Assembly: GCA_022559985.1 (NCBI GenBank)
Contig: JAFJTR010000072.1
Span: forward strand, 1 to 64,000
Origin: Parastagonospora avenae f. sp. tritici 18332-5
Lineage: Eukaryota; Ascomycota; Dothideomycetes; Pleosporales; Phaeosphaeriaceae
Length of the DNA stretch: 64,000 bases
Direction of reading: 5' to 3'
Each line of letters opens with the position of its first letter. Within the stretch, counting starts at the first letter, position 1. The position numbers and the translations under genes were made by a program. The notes under the pieces were generated by a model that was not told the DNA's origin, did not search any database, and worked only from the letters and a program-made list of their open reading frames with translations. Below are positions 44,401 to 55,199 of the stretch, piece by piece.

Positions 44401-45550
44401 CGGCCCGTCCTCGTCGTCACTCCTACCACGGCCGCTCCCGATGCAAGTTACCTCGTCTCGGTGACCGTGGACGGTCCGACCGGACCTGCATGGATGAACC
44501 CACGAGACAGGATCTGGGGATCGAGATGTTTGATGGGATGAGCGGGAGGAAGCACGCAAGCGGTGATCGTGTTTAAAGACTCGACACGCGGACGGCAGTT
44601 GGACAGTTTCTTGGTAGTTCTTGGGACGGTGGAATGGAACGGTGGAGTACGTACGCTTTCTTCTGAGACGACGGTGTGTACAGGGCTAGATGAGCATCTT
44701 TCTTGTAACTTGTTGGTAAAGGTACACTAAATACCTTCTTTTTCTTCTTGACTCTCTTGTCGTCGTTGTCTTTTCGCAACCGCTAACATGCTCTCGCCCG
44801 TTCCAGGATGTGCGCAGGCCAGGCTCCGATATCAGCATGACCGCCTAAGCTGGGATGAACCACTCAGCGCCTCCCTGTTCCTCAGCTCTCTACTTATATC
44901 GGCGTTCTACCTCTACTGACCCGAACCTCTCGAAGACGCATAGTATCACCAGAAAGATGGGTGGGTTTTGTCTTGTGAGACAGGCCTTCCTGCTCCTCTG
45001 CCCTTGGCCGGGACTCTCGACAGTGTGATCATGATTTCTCCATAGTACATGAGCGGCTCTTGTTTCCCGACCCGAACTCTCAACAGGGTACTGGTAGTCA
45101 GCCACAACCCGGTAGGCTCAGAATCATGGTGAAAATGAAATATCCGCCTCGTTGAATGGACTGCTGAACACGTGCCTGTTCATCCGACGTTAGTGACCCA
45201 AATAGTCAGTAATGGGTCCTTCACTGGCAAGGGTTCTTGACGATGGAATCGCGGTCCAGCCTGACACTCAAGCCCTTTTCTGCAGTTGACTGAGTTCTCG
45301 GCGATGGATTCCTGGTCCTTGGTAAGGTAGACGGACGAAATGGCCTGGACTAATGGGAAGATGCTCGATGGCCGCCTTCTGCAACAAATCGAGTGCACGC
45401 TTCATGTTCGCAGTCTTCTCCTATCCGAACCGCTCAGTGATGCATACATCGTTACCACCGCTAACACGCCATAGACGTATGCACAAGTCACTGCCCATAG
45501 TATCTGCCTTGAATGTGCAACAAAAAATTATGATATTTCGCCCTGCTAAA
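41488..45550. other. 4-kb gene-free region
   Basis: No frame here has an ATG start, intron logic and a motif together. Many 60-120-codon frames overlap on both strands between 42 and 43.4 kb, indicating GC-richness more than coding. From 44.0 to 44.4 kb the plus strand is strongly pyrimidine-rich (repeated CCACC, CATCTACACA). Two diverged 25-base copies (TTGACGATGGAATCGCGGTCC and CTCGGCGATGGATTCCTGGTCC, near 45237 and 45298) are present. Possibly decayed mobile DNA. Confidence 0.5.
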
Positions 45551-45626
45551 TGGAAACCCTCCCACACGATGGAAACCCTCCCACACGATGGAAACCCTCC
45601 CACACGATGGAAACCCTCCCACACGC
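45551..45626. repeat. 19-bp tandem repeat, four copies
   Basis: Unit TGGAAACCCTCCCACACGA repeated four times, perfect except for the last base. It ends 32 bp before the PEX11 stop codon, so it is within that gene's 3' UTR or terminator. Confidence 0.9.
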
Positions 45627-45657
45627 CACACTACCCGCCCTTCCCTCTCCCTAGACT

Positions 45658-46446
45658 CTAAGCAGTCTTCTTCCACTGCCCCCAAACCCCCAACAAACTA
45701 CTCGTCGTGCCTGCCAGCCCCACAATCCCATCGTCAAGATCCACCCACCCCAACGCACTGCTCGGAATCATGATGTCGCAAAAGTCGCTCAGCAGCTGCA
45801 CTGTGACTGCGTTAATCTCTTTCGCCACTTTCTTCGTCTCGACGACCTTCTCCGGGTCAGATGATTGGCCCACGCTCTTCTGGCGCAGGTTCAGGTTGTA
45901 GTAGCTATACAGCCCGCTCGCGATCGAGAAGCTGAGGCCGGTGAACCACGCTTTGTATGCTTCTCGACCGATGCGCGGGGCGGTGCTGAATTTCCGAATG
46001 CCCGTGGCGTCGAGCACGCACGCGTTATCCAACAGCATGTACATGGCGTATCCCAACTGTCTTCCGACGGCCGTGAAGCGCAGCACGGGGTCAGTGGCCT
46101 TGGCGTCGCTGGCAACGGCGGCGGCGCGGAAGTGCTCGACGAATTTCCCCACGCGCATGAGTTTGCGAGTGGCGCCGAATTGCTTCTTGGTGGCTTCGAA
46201 GGGCGCGATGGTGCTGAGGGGCCGGTTCGTGCGGTACAGGTACCAGGCGAGGAAGCGCGAGAAGTATTGCAGCGTGCGGAGCAGTTTGTCGCGGCCGACT
46301 GGGGGGAGTTAGTTTTATAGAAGGGGGAAGGTGAGGGATAGAGTATGTGACAGAGGATGTAGGGGACTTGAAGACATACCCGTCGTCGCGACAAACTTCA
46401 AGTAATGCGACACCGTCGGGTGGTAAACAAGGGCGTCGGCGACCAT
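45658..46446 (-). CDS. PEX11: Peroxisomal membrane protein PEX11
   Basis: Peroxin that elongates and helps divide peroxisomes, on the peroxisomal membrane. Exons 46446-46380 and 46298-45658 give 235 residues, the usual PEX11 length. The 81-bp intron (GTATGT...CCCCAG) joins LKFVATT to VGRDKLLRTLQYFSRFLAWYL, the amphipathic helix region. RTNRPLSTIAPFEATKKQFGATRKLMRVGKF is the family core. GYAMYMLLDNACVLDATGI follows, and the last hydrophobic segment (GIVGLAGTTSSLLGVWGQW) forms the C-terminal anchor. No oddities, and third-position GC is high as in its neighbours ABD1 and RPN7. Confidence 0.95.
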
Positions 46447-46845
46447 CTTGTCTGCTTGCTTATATCTCCAAGTCCAGCTTCAGAGTTGTGATTAAACTTT
46501 AGGTGATGGCGGACGATCAGCGGTGGATAGTTTGCTTGAGAATGGAATGGAAGTCGCGTGGAAAAGGAGCGTGGAGATGAATGCGGAGGTAATGCGGCTG
46601 CGATTGCGGAAGGACCGCGAAACATGTGGTTCCGCGAACAAAGCCGAGGTAGCCACTTCGGCTGGATCACGTTCACGCTGAGCGCCACGTATGACGATGC
46701 GGCAAGTAAGCGAAAATAAAGTATGCTTCCATGTGATAGACATTTTTGTCTTGTAACTGATGTTGTACATGTAAGTGCATATCTGTGAACGCCGTTTTGA
46801 CCTGAGCTACCCGAGGCTCTTCTTCGCCCTTCCAGCATCCCAAAA
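46447..46845. other. intergenic, 399 bp
   Basis: PEX11 promoter and ABD1 3' region. Short overlapping frames only. Confidence 0.6.
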
Positions 46846-48240
46846 TTAGACCTTGTAGAAGCAGAAAGTATGATAAAAGTCCGCAGCCTCCAGATCCTCC
46901 TCCGTTGACAGCAGACGGCCCGTCGCCCTATCGCGAACACCCATGCGCTCGCTCAACGGGCCAAGTTCCGGGTCATCTTTCTGCTCGTCCCATACCTCGC
47001 GGAACGGCTTGCGATACTGCAGCTCGAGGTTGTAGTCTTCCGCCAGCGCACGGAAAGCTTCCCAAGGTACAACATACTCGGGGGCTTCGACAGCTTCCTC
47101 GAGAAAGTAGAAGTACTTCCAGCCATAGGGCGGTCGGAATGTACCATCAGGGGGTGTCTTGCCAGGGAAGCGGACGCTGTAGATGCTGTTGCCGAACCTG
47201 AAGCCTTCCTCTTCGACCTCGCCATCCTCCTCGTCATCCTTCTTCGGTTCCTTGGCCTTGTCCTTTGTCTCTCCGTCCGCTTTGCTCTCGTCGTGTTCTG
47301 TATCGCCAGGCTTCGGGCTGTCGAGACTCTTTTCCGGGTCCCAGTCGTCCTCGTCGTCGCTCGCGAACGTCGGTCGGTCGTCCTCCTCATCGTCTGCTCC
47401 GGCAGCCTCGGCAGGCGCGGTACCTCGAGCTTTGTGATGCTCAATGACCTTCTGAGTGAGGACGTCCGAGTTGGGAATGCAGCCAATGAAGCGGCCGCCC
47501 TTCTTGAGCGCACCAGACACGTTCCTGAGCATGCCCTTGGCCTTCTCCTCGCTCTCGAAAGCGTAGTGCATGCAGAACATCATCGTGACCATGTCCCAGC
47601 CTCCGCCTCCCCAGCGCTGGCTCATTGCATTGCCAGGTCCAGCCGCAGGATCAATGCCAACCTCCTTAATGATGGGTATGTCGCCTAACCACTCGCCGAA
47701 GCAGTCCTTTGCGTAGAACTCGGCGTGGAATATGCGACGTGACTTGCGCTGCATCTCGGCGTATCGGTCTTTGGCTTGCTTAATCGAGACATCTGCGGGA
47801 TCACAGCCCACGTAGAGCTCAACTTTCCTAGAAGCCTGCCACTTCTGCAGATCTCCTCCCTTTCCACAGCCAATGTCGAGGATCCTCAGGTTCCGCTCGT
47901 CTCCAATGAACTTTTGTATGGTAGAAGACTTGACCCAGTTGTTGAAGCTGCGCAGTCCCTTGATCTTGCTGTCCGTCTTGCGAAACTCGCGGCCTCGCTC
48001 CGGCACCATGTTGTAGTGCTGCTTGACGACATCGTGAACGCCTCGTTGCGCAGCCTCGCGCTGGGCTCTCTGCTGCGCCTCTTGCTCTCGTTCTTGCTGA
48101 CGCCTGCGCGCGGCTTCTCGATCAGCGGCGGTCAGACGTGCACCAGCACCGGGACGTTTGCGCTGGCGAGGTGGTGAGCGCGAAGGTGATCTTGAGTTTG
48201 AGCGCGCGCGCTTGCGGTCGGGTCCTGAGCCACCTGCCAT
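46846..48240 (-). CDS. ABD1: mRNA cap guanine-N7 methyltransferase
   Basis: Nuclear enzyme that methylates the cap guanine of new mRNA with AdoMet. 464 residues, single exon. The N-terminal 75 residues are Arg/Ser- and Glu/Gln-rich, with a bipartite-like basic stretch for nuclear entry. The catalytic core begins SFNNWVKSSTIQKFI and carries the AdoMet motif LRILDIGCGKGGDLQKW, GCDPADVSIKQAKDRY, and MVTMMFCMHYAFES. An acidic insert of about 90 residues (ADDEEDDRPTF...EEDGEVEEEG) splits the core before GFRFGNSIYSVRF, as in fungal orthologues. The end FYHTFCFYKV is the typical C-terminus. A longer upstream frame begins only at GTG. It is divergent with RPN7 across 409 bp. Confidence 0.95.
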   Translation of the reverse strand: MAGGSGPDRKRARSNSRSPSRSPPRQRKRPGAGARLTAADREAARRRQQEREQEAQQRAQREAAQRGVHDVVKQHYNMVPERGREFRKTDSKIKGLRSFNNWVKSSTIQKFIGDERNLRILDIGCGKGGDLQKWQASRKVELYVGCDPADVSIKQAKDRYAEMQRKSRRIFHAEFYAKDCFGEWLGDIPIIKEVGIDPAAGPGNAMSQRWGGGGWDMVTMMFCMHYAFESEEKAKGMLRNVSGALKKGGRFIGCIPNSDVLTQKVIEHHKARGTAPAEAAGADDEEDDRPTFASDDEDDWDPEKSLDSPKPGDTEHDESKADGETKDKAKEPKKDDEEDGEVEEEGFRFGNSIYSVRFPGKTPPDGTFRPPYGWKYFYFLEEAVEAPEYVVPWEAFRALAEDYNLELQYRKPFREVWDEQKDDPELGPLSERMGVRDRATGRLLSTEEDLEAADFYHTFCFYKV

Positions 48241-48649
48241 GGTGGATTGGTGGTGGAGAGAGAATAGGCTATGTGTTCCTTTGCGTGAAGTTGTAGGTTC
48301 TATGTATACAAAGAAAGCACTGAAGCGAGTCTTTGAAGGGACAATAGACTGCCGGAGACGTCTAGGCTTGTTTTCGCCGCTTTCTTGAGAAGCAACCACA
48401 GCGTGATGTATGTGAAAAAAAGAGGAATCAAAAGCGAATCCAAGTCACACGTCCCCGAGAATAGGGAAGGAAGGATGGGGAGCTTGTAGGGCAAGAGCTC
48501 TCAGTAGTGGACGTCGCGCCAAGGCTCAACCCGCATCATCGCGTTCCTAGCTCTAGCTGCAGAGCCTCAAACACCACACGACAGCTGCAACTCACCTTTA
48601 CCTCACCCCGAAACCCAAATCACCCCCATCCACCCTCCACACAGCCACG
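48241..48649. promoter_or_regulatory. Bidirectional promoter ABD1 / RPN7
   Basis: 409 bp between two divergent housekeeping starts. No TATA box in either direction. A proteasome-associated control element (GGTGGCAAA) was looked for and not found, in line with its absence in many filamentous fungi. Confidence 0.5.
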
Positions 48650-50204
48650 ATGGGTGACCCGCAGTTTGCCAAGTACCCGGACCTCCAGCTGGCGCAGAGC
48701 ATCTTCCAGCTCACCAATCCCGCCGCCTCCAAAGCCGCCAAACAGTCGTCGCTCAAGTCGGTCGAAGATGCCATCACCGAACACAAGATGGCGCCGCTCT
48801 ACCGGTACCTCGCCCACCCGACGGATGGCGTCCTGAATGCACCGGGCGAGGGCACATCAGACCAGCCCAACACGGCTCGAAGACCCTCCGCCAGTCTCGC
48901 CAACATGCTCGCCACACGGAAGCCTTCACTAGAGGTACCGCTGTCATGGGACGAGAAGCGCTATGAGAGCCTCAAGGCAGAGAATGAGAAGGAGCTCGAG
49001 GCAATACAAAAAGAGGAAGACGAGGCGGCAGAGAAGGCGGGTGAGACTGAGGTCCAGGCGGCTCGGGGCAAGCGCGCAGAGCTCTACAACCGCATAGGAG
49101 ATAAGGTACGGCGCACCACTATGATGACCATAACTCGATACTGACTAGCCACAGGACAAGGCGATTGCAAGCTACGAGGCCATTTTCGAGAAGACGGGCA
49201 TCCTAGGCACCAAGATCGACCTAGTGCTCGCCATAATACGAGTCGCTCTCTTCTTCGGCGACAGGGTATTGGCGAAGAAGAGCATCGACAGGGCGACGGC
49301 ATTGGTAGAGAGCGGGGGTGACTGGGACCGCCGGAATCGTCTCAAGGCATACACTGGACTGCACTACCTCACCGTGCGATCACATCTGCAAGCTGCCCCG
49401 CTCTTGCTGGACAGTCTGTCGACATTCACCAGCTACGAGCTATGCACATACTCGGGTCTTGTCGTCTATGCCATACTCGCAGGATCCGTTTCACTCAAGC
49501 GTGTTGACTTCAAGTCAAAGGTTGTGGATGCGCCCGAGATCAAGGCCATTGTTGGCGGCGGAGAGGAGAAGCTGTCCGCCCTCTCCGGCCAGACATCGGC
49601 GGGTCTGGCAGCTGGCGACGAGGAGATGACTGATGCCTCTGGATCAAGTGCGACACCAGTACCGGCTGCGGTCAACCTCACCACTCTTGGCGGACCGCAG
49701 GACAAGGAGATACCCATCGACTTTTCACCTCTTTCCAAACTGGTAAAGAGCTTATACGAGGGCGACTACAAGAGCTTCTTCGGTGCTCTCGGCGAGGTCG
49801 AAGTAAACTTCCTCAGCCAGGATCGCTACCTTTACGAGCACCGCGGCTGGTATGTGCGCGAGATGCGTCTGCGTGGCTACCAGCAGCTCCTTCAGTCATA
49901 CCGAGTCGTCGGCCTACAGAGCATGGCTAACGACTTTGGTGTCACTGTTGACTTCCTTGACAAGTGAGTCCTCCATTAGCTAGCTACACGATCTGTACTA
50001 ATTCCAAACAGGGACCTCGCCAAGTTCATTGCCGCCGACCGCATCCCATGCACCATCGACCGCGTCAAGGGCATCATTGAGACGAACCGGCCAGACGACA
50101 AGAACAAGCAGTACGCGGATGTAGTAAAGCAGGGTGACCAGCTCATCACCAAGCTGCAAAAGTACGGTCAATCCGTCCGATTGAGGGGAAGCGAGCGTGG
50201 TTAG
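48650..50204 (+). CDS. RPN7: 26S proteasome regulatory subunit RPN7
   Basis: Non-ATPase subunit of the proteasome lid (PSMD6/Rpn7). Exons 48650-49105, 49155-49963 and 50012-50204 give 485 residues; introns are 49 and 48 bp. The N-terminal helical repeats (DPQFAKYPDLQLAQSIFQL, ITEHKMAPLYRYL) are followed by the RPN7 domain (AIIRVALFFGDRVLAKKSIDRA, YTGLHYLTVRSHLQAAPLLL, CTYSGLVVYAILAGSVSLKR). A C-terminal PCI domain follows (LVKSLYEGDYKSFF, RYLYEHRGWYVREMRLRGY, FGVTVDFLDKDLAKFIA). A low-complexity insert of about 50 residues (EEKLSALSGQTSAGLAAGDEEMTD) lies before the PCI part, as in other filamentous ascomycetes, which makes it longer than yeast Rpn7. No irregularity. Confidence 0.96.
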
Positions 50205-51110
50205 ACGTGACCATGAGTCCAGGAATGTGTAATGATTGAAGCATTGTAGACTTAGACCCACACAGCGTAATGCTCGCTGGAGGAATACAAAAGCTGATAT
50301 GAAGGACGGAACTTTTTCACCATACTAAGCTTCTGCCAAATTTCCTGAGACAGAAGTCGCGACAGATCCCAAGCATGAGGCTCACGCAAGCTCGCATCCA
50401 ATAATCTTTCTGGCCGCCCACTTGATGTTACGTTTTGTCGCAGCGGTACCCGCGTTGCCTAGCCTAAACGGCTCCATGGCCCAAGCTCCAAATATCTCCG
50501 TGTGTCGGTGCGGGAGAGTTACACGAATATGCGGTGAGATAGGCGAGAGACATTGCTTTTATGCTGTACTCCCACGCGTCTTTTTGTCTGACGTTCATCT
50601 TACTTACGACGTTTACTGTGCACCTCGACAAAACCAACCTTCAGCTACTCGCAACACTGGGCATTTTATCGGCAGGGTGGGGTGGGATCGGACGATAAGC
50701 TGGACCCTGAAAATGAAGCCGTCATCGGCGTTGGGTCATTGTACCATCAGCTCGCTCCGCGCCAATATCGTGGGGATACGGACGCGGCCTAATGGCATTT
50801 CAGCAAGAGGACATGGGGGAATAAGAGGTAATTGTTTTTCCCTAGTCCTTATGTTCCGGTCAAGGGTCCATTGCGGCGAGACACGGAGCTGTCACTGGTA
50901 GTGGGGCACCACGCGTGAAGCATGAAAAAAGCCCACTATCTCGACGCCTTTTGATTCATACACGTCGCGGGGAAAAAGTACTGTTCGAAGAGGTACTTAG
51001 ACTATCGCCTCGGCTGCGTCATCACTTGGACCAAAGCTCACTCTCCGTCTTGCCTAGTATACAATAGAACCTTCAACCCGCGGAGCATTTCCCCGTACAC
51101 TGTTCGAACC
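50205..51110. other. intergenic, 906 bp
   Basis: RPN7 3' region and promoter of the aminotransferase. A 159-codon plus-strand frame at 50422-50901 begins with ATG but has random-looking composition and no motif. Confidence 0.6.
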
Positions 51111-52676
51111 ATGTCGTCGGGTATCTCTCACAAGGTCTTGAACCTTGACAATATCAACCCTCATGTCCGCGCCGCCAAGTATGCCGTCCGCGGTGAGCTG
51201 GCTGTAAAGTCGGAGGAGTACCGCGCGAAGCTGGCAAAGGGCGAGGGCAAGGACCTGCCTTTCGACACCGTCATTGCGGCCAATATTGGCAACCCACAGC
51301 AGCTGGACCAGAAACCCATCACATTCTTTAGACAGGTTGCAAGTCTGCTGGAGAACCCTGGGCTGCTGGAGCATGAGAGTGTCCTCATCGACAGCCTGGG
51401 CTACAAGTCGGACGTCATTGCGAGGGCGAAGAAGCTGTTGAAGGAGGTCAAGAGTGTGGGCGCATACAGCCAAAGCCAGGGCGCACCAGGAATCAGACAG
51501 AGCGTTGCCGAGTACATTGAGCGTATGACTGCGTACTCGTAGTAAAAAAGTACTGCCACTGACGAGAAACAGGACGAGATGGCTACCCAGCCAGCTTCGA
51601 GAACATCTACCTCAGCAATGGCGCCTCATCCGGCGTGAACACCCTCCTCCACACCATCTGCGCGAAGCCCGAGACCGGCATCATGGTCCCTATCCCCCAG
51701 TACCCTCTCTACACCGCCACCCTCTCCGTTCTCGACGCCCGCGTCGTCCCATACTACCTCGAGGAGGACCAGAAATGGGGCACGTCCATGGACGCCATCC
51801 GCACCGCATACGACAAGGCCATCGCAGAGGGCACCGACGTGAAGGCGATATGCGTCATCAATCCCGGTAACCCCACCGGCGCCTCGCTGCCCGCAGAAGA
51901 CATCAAAGCGGTCCTGAAATTCGCCGCCGAGAAGGGCGTCGTCGTCCTCGCCGACGAAGTCTACCAGACCAACGTCTTCATCGGCGAATTCATCTCCTTC
52001 AAGAAGGCTCTGCGCGACCTGCAAAAAGCCGAGCCGGGAAAGTACGACAACATCGAACTCGCCTCGCTCCACTCCGTCTCCAAGGGCATGGTCGGCGAAT
52101 GCGGCCACCGCGGCGGATACTTCGAGCTTCTCGGCTTTGACCCTGAAGTCGCTGCTGAGGTGTACAAGTTCATCTCTATCCAGCTGTGTCCGCCCGTGCT
52201 CGGCCAGTGTATCGTCGAGATGATGGTCAACCCCCCGAAAGAGGGCGAGCCGAGTTACGAGCTGTACAAGCAGGAATACGACACCATCTTCGCCGGGCTC
52301 AAGAAGCGCGCGTACGCACTGTACGAGGCGTTCAAGCGCATGGAGGGTGTCGAGTGCGACGAGCCGCAAGTACGTTTCTAGCACAACTGTCCTCCTAATC
52401 TATTTACTGACACTTAAATAGGGTTCGATGTACCTCTTCCCCACCATCAAACTCCCCCAGAAAGCCATCGAGCAGGCCAAGAAGGAAGGCCGCGAGCCCG
52501 ATGAGTTCTACTGCTTCCGTATGCTCGATGCCACGGGCGTGTGCGTCGTCGCCGGTTCCGGCTTTGGCCAGAAAGAAGGAACGCTGCATTTCAGAACCAC
52601 GTTCCTTGCGCCAGGCACCGAGTGGACGAACAGGCTGGTCAAGTTCCACGAGGACTTCATGGCTGAGTTCAAGTAG
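51111..52676 (+). CDS. ALT1: Alanine aminotransferase
   Basis: PLP enzyme interconverting alanine plus 2-oxoglutarate with pyruvate plus glutamate. Exons 51111-51522, 51573-52369 and 52422-52676 give 487 residues. Joins read YIER/RDGYPASFENIYLSNGAS and CDEPQ/GSMYLFP, both family-typical. Fold-type I features are NPGNPTG (substrate and PLP binding), VVLADEVYQTN (PLP Asp and Tyr) and SLHSVSKGMVGECGHRGGY with the PLP-binding Lys. C-terminal FRTTFLAPGTEW carries the carboxylate-binding Arg. The N-terminus MSSGISHKVLNLDNINPHV has no presequence, so the cytosolic form is expected. Length and motifs match fungal ALT throughout. Confidence 0.95.
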
Positions 52677-52959
52677 ATTGTAAATAAAATCAAATGAGAC
52701 GATGATCTTGGACTTTTCACTCTTGGTGAACACGTCGATGTGCCTTTTTATCGGGTGTAGCTGGTCTTCCCTTCCCGCTTCACGCGGACGTGTACAGTCG
52801 ATACTCCTCACAAGCCGAGATCTACACTCGCGTACGTAGATCCCGTTTTCCAGCTCGCTGAGGGATCTAGCGCCGCTTGCGTGGGAGCATCTGGGCGTAC
52901 TGGAGAATAGCGCGCTTGTTGCCAGGGCGCGTGTATGTCAGGAGAGACTTGGGAGTGAA

Positions 52960-53387
52960 TGTATGTACAGCGCTGGCAACAGGGCGTACTACCGATCGCT
53001 ACGCTTACGGCTTACGGCTTTTATATAGGTAGTAAGTAGCTGAGAGTGAATAGGAAGGTCCCGTAGCCGTAGTGGGAACTGTCTAGGAGCTGCAACTACG
53101 GGTATACTGCCTATGTAAATCTCGTGCCTATATATCTTGTAAAACGCTGCTCAGAGGTTCACTCAGGGGCAGCTAAGCTGCTGAGGCTTTCACCTAATTT
53201 AGATAGCTAAACCTAGATAGGAAATTACGGCTGGGACGACGTGATCTTAGCAGTACTACGGCTTACGCTGATAGGTCTTACCTTAAGCGTCACCACCGTA
53301 AGTAATTCGCCCTAGAGACGGCCGTAGCGTAGGCTAACTAGGACTATAGTAGCCGTACTACGCCCTGTTACCAGCGCTGTGTATGTA
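52960..53387. mobile_element. hAT-like MITE with 8-bp target duplication
   Basis: The element proper is 52968-53379 (412 bp). Its ends are terminal inverted repeats: left CAGCGCTGGCAACAGGGCG and, read on the other strand from the right, CAGCGCTGGTAACAGGGCG. The similarity continues over about 27 bases with three mismatches. The flanking 8 bp TGTATGTA at 52960-52967 and 53380-53387 are identical. CAG-type ends and an 8-bp duplication are the signature of hAT transposons. Inside lie repeated GCTTACGG/ACGGC subterminal motifs and no coding frame, so it is non-autonomous. It lies 0.3 kb beyond the aminotransferase stop and about 0.35 kb before the next gene. Confidence 0.88.
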
Positions 53388-53738
53388 TCGATGAGGTTTT
53401 ACACGAGGCTGTACTTTGTCAGTGTCTCCTTGTGCTCAAAGCACTGTAGTGATGCCGACAAGTCTGATTGGATTGCTGTGTCGTATCTAGAGAGCACCCA
53501 CATGATTCACGAATACGAGAAGGATTGGGTACATTTAGACGAAAGCCGCTAACTCTGTCAGGCTGACATTCGAGTCCCGCACTCCTGGCCCCAGACTTCT
53601 TCAGTGTTGTGCTACTCGGCTTTCATCGTGTGTCTGTTCAGTATGCGATCTCCTCACTGCGCGCGAACATTCATATCTCCTAGTATTCTATAGCGTCCTC
53701 TTCAGGTATCAGCACGCTCTCGATCAGGCTCGATCACC

Positions 53739-54344
53739 ATGGCCACACCTCGTCCCCCACCCCAATTTCTCATCTTCAGCCTGAAGAAAGCCCAAAACTC
53801 CCCATCTTGGGACAAAATCGAGAAACACCAACCGCCTGTATCGCAAGCTGAGATACAGGACCAAGTGCGTTCTTTCCAACGGCGCGCGACATCTGTATAC
53901 AGCGAGCTCGAGCAGATCTCGTCTTCAAAGTGCCTCGCCGCAATCCATCAGCTTGTCAAAGACGAGAGCGCGAAGCTCAGAACAACAAACACCATTCTCC
54001 AATACACCATCGCCAGCCTAGGTATCACCTGGCAGACCACGAACCATACGAGCAGGGAGCCGAAAACTGTGGTCATCGCGCTCGAAACCGAGGCTATCTG
54101 GCAGGAGCCGATCTCAGCTCCCAGTATGGGTGTCAGTTCGCTGGATGCCAGCTCTACGCGGGCTGAGACTGATTATACGGCTCACGTAGGCGCGCAAACA
54201 GAATATTATGCTACACCATGGCACGCTGCAGAGCGACTTCCATACCCGGCACTGCCACAAACGCTCCACGCGCTTCAGCCGGTGGATCTTGAGAACATGC
54301 GGAGACCGCGTCCGAAATGTCCATTACCTCCTACGAATACTTAG
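53739..54344 (+). CDS. Hypothetical protein, 201 residues
   Basis: Single-exon frame from an ATG. No known domain. The N-terminal third has FLIFSLKKAQNSP and a helical stretch (AEIQDQVRSFQRRATSVYSELEQI, KCLAAIHQLVKDESAKLRTTN) with heptad-like spacing; the C-terminal 70 residues are Pro/Thr/Ala-rich and disordered. No signal peptide or TM. It is first in the same-strand orphan array but does not show the D-x-AK helix and W-rich end of the others, so I keep it apart. Its 350-bp upstream interval starts at the MITE. Confidence 0.6.
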   Translation: MATPRPPPQFLIFSLKKAQNSPSWDKIEKHQPPVSQAEIQDQVRSFQRRATSVYSELEQISSSKCLAAIHQLVKDESAKLRTTNTILQYTIASLGITWQTTNHTSREPKTVVIALETEAIWQEPISAPSMGVSSLDASSTRAETDYTAHVGAQTEYYATPWHAAERLPYPALPQTLHALQPVDLENMRRPRPKCPLPPTNT

Positions 54345-54881
54345 GGTTCACACGCGATGTCTGTTCCGTCGCAAAATGTGCCTCCGTTGTATGTACATTA
54401 TGGTCGGGGTTCCCACGGTGCAGCCTGACTGTACGACTTGCGAGCGCAGTTTCTTTTCGAGTATCGGGTTGGTGGAATGCGGCTGTTGGGAAGTGATGAA
54501 GGCTCTGACGTGCGAGAAGGACGATGGTGTTGGGGAAGGGGTGGAGTTTGTGAGAGATGCTGATATGTGAGGCTCAGGGAGTGATACTTTGAGAGGAGAA
54601 GGAGAAACGTTTGCGAAGTTGCAATGAAGAAGGCTGGTCTTCCATTTAGATTTGATCAAATGTTATCGAACACATTCGTGTATGGCGATTGCTATATCAA
54701 TACCTAAATGCTGTTAAGTTGTCTGACTTCGCTTCGTCTTACGCGATCTCGTCTCTGTCAACAATCACACTCCGTACTGACGACTTCATGTGATCATCTG
54801 AAGCAAGCTTACAGCAACCCAAACCCACATAACGACCCATCCCTTCCCCCAATCGCAACCCTTTTTCCCTTACCTCTCACT

Positions 54882-55199
54882 ATGTATTCCCACAGCTCTT
54901 TCTGGCACCCACCACCCGCCCAGCCACCTACAAACTCTACAGCAAAAGTTAGATGCTGGGTCATACTCATGGACTATCACTCGTCTAGCTTCCTGCCTAC
55001 AAGCACTAATTCCGTGGTACGCACGGCGAGTACCGCTCGTCACATCGTTGCGGCTTTGAAGCTAACTTCGCAGGCGGAATGTGCATTAATAGGGCAGGGG
55101 GTAGCGATTGAGGACTGGTAGCATGGGTTTGGGTATGAGGTAAAATCTGGTTCGCATGTGTTGTTGAGGGTCAGGGCGGTGGAGACGTGGTTGAGGTGA
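54882..55199 (+). pseudogene. Orphan array copy A, in-frame stop
   Basis: From ATG the frame reads a Pro/Ser-rich start, then VRCWVILMDYHSSS, SVVRTASTARHIVAALK and IGQGVAIEDW, and meets TAG at 55119-55121. It continues in the same frame as HGFGYEVKSGSHVLLRVRAVETWLR to TGA 55197-55199. The part after the stop still matches copy B (LGYAVHEEGLVVRVVVVET), so the stop is recent. Together the two parts span 105 codons, close to copy B's 110. Without readthrough the product is 79 residues. No family recognised. No signal peptide. Confidence 0.6.

Noticed and set aside
50422..50901. 159-codon plus-strand frame between RPN7 and the aminotransferase
   Set aside because: No domain, no intron logic, amino-acid composition like random translation of GC-balanced DNA.
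51626..52384. 252-codon antisense frame in the aminotransferase gene
   Set aside because: Exact shadow of a high-GC3 coding exon; the sense strand has all catalytic motifs.
53560..53590. tRNA B-box-like TTCGAGTCCCGC
   Set aside because: The T-stem does not pair (A opposite C at the loop-closing pair) and no A-box or acceptor stem lies at the right distance.
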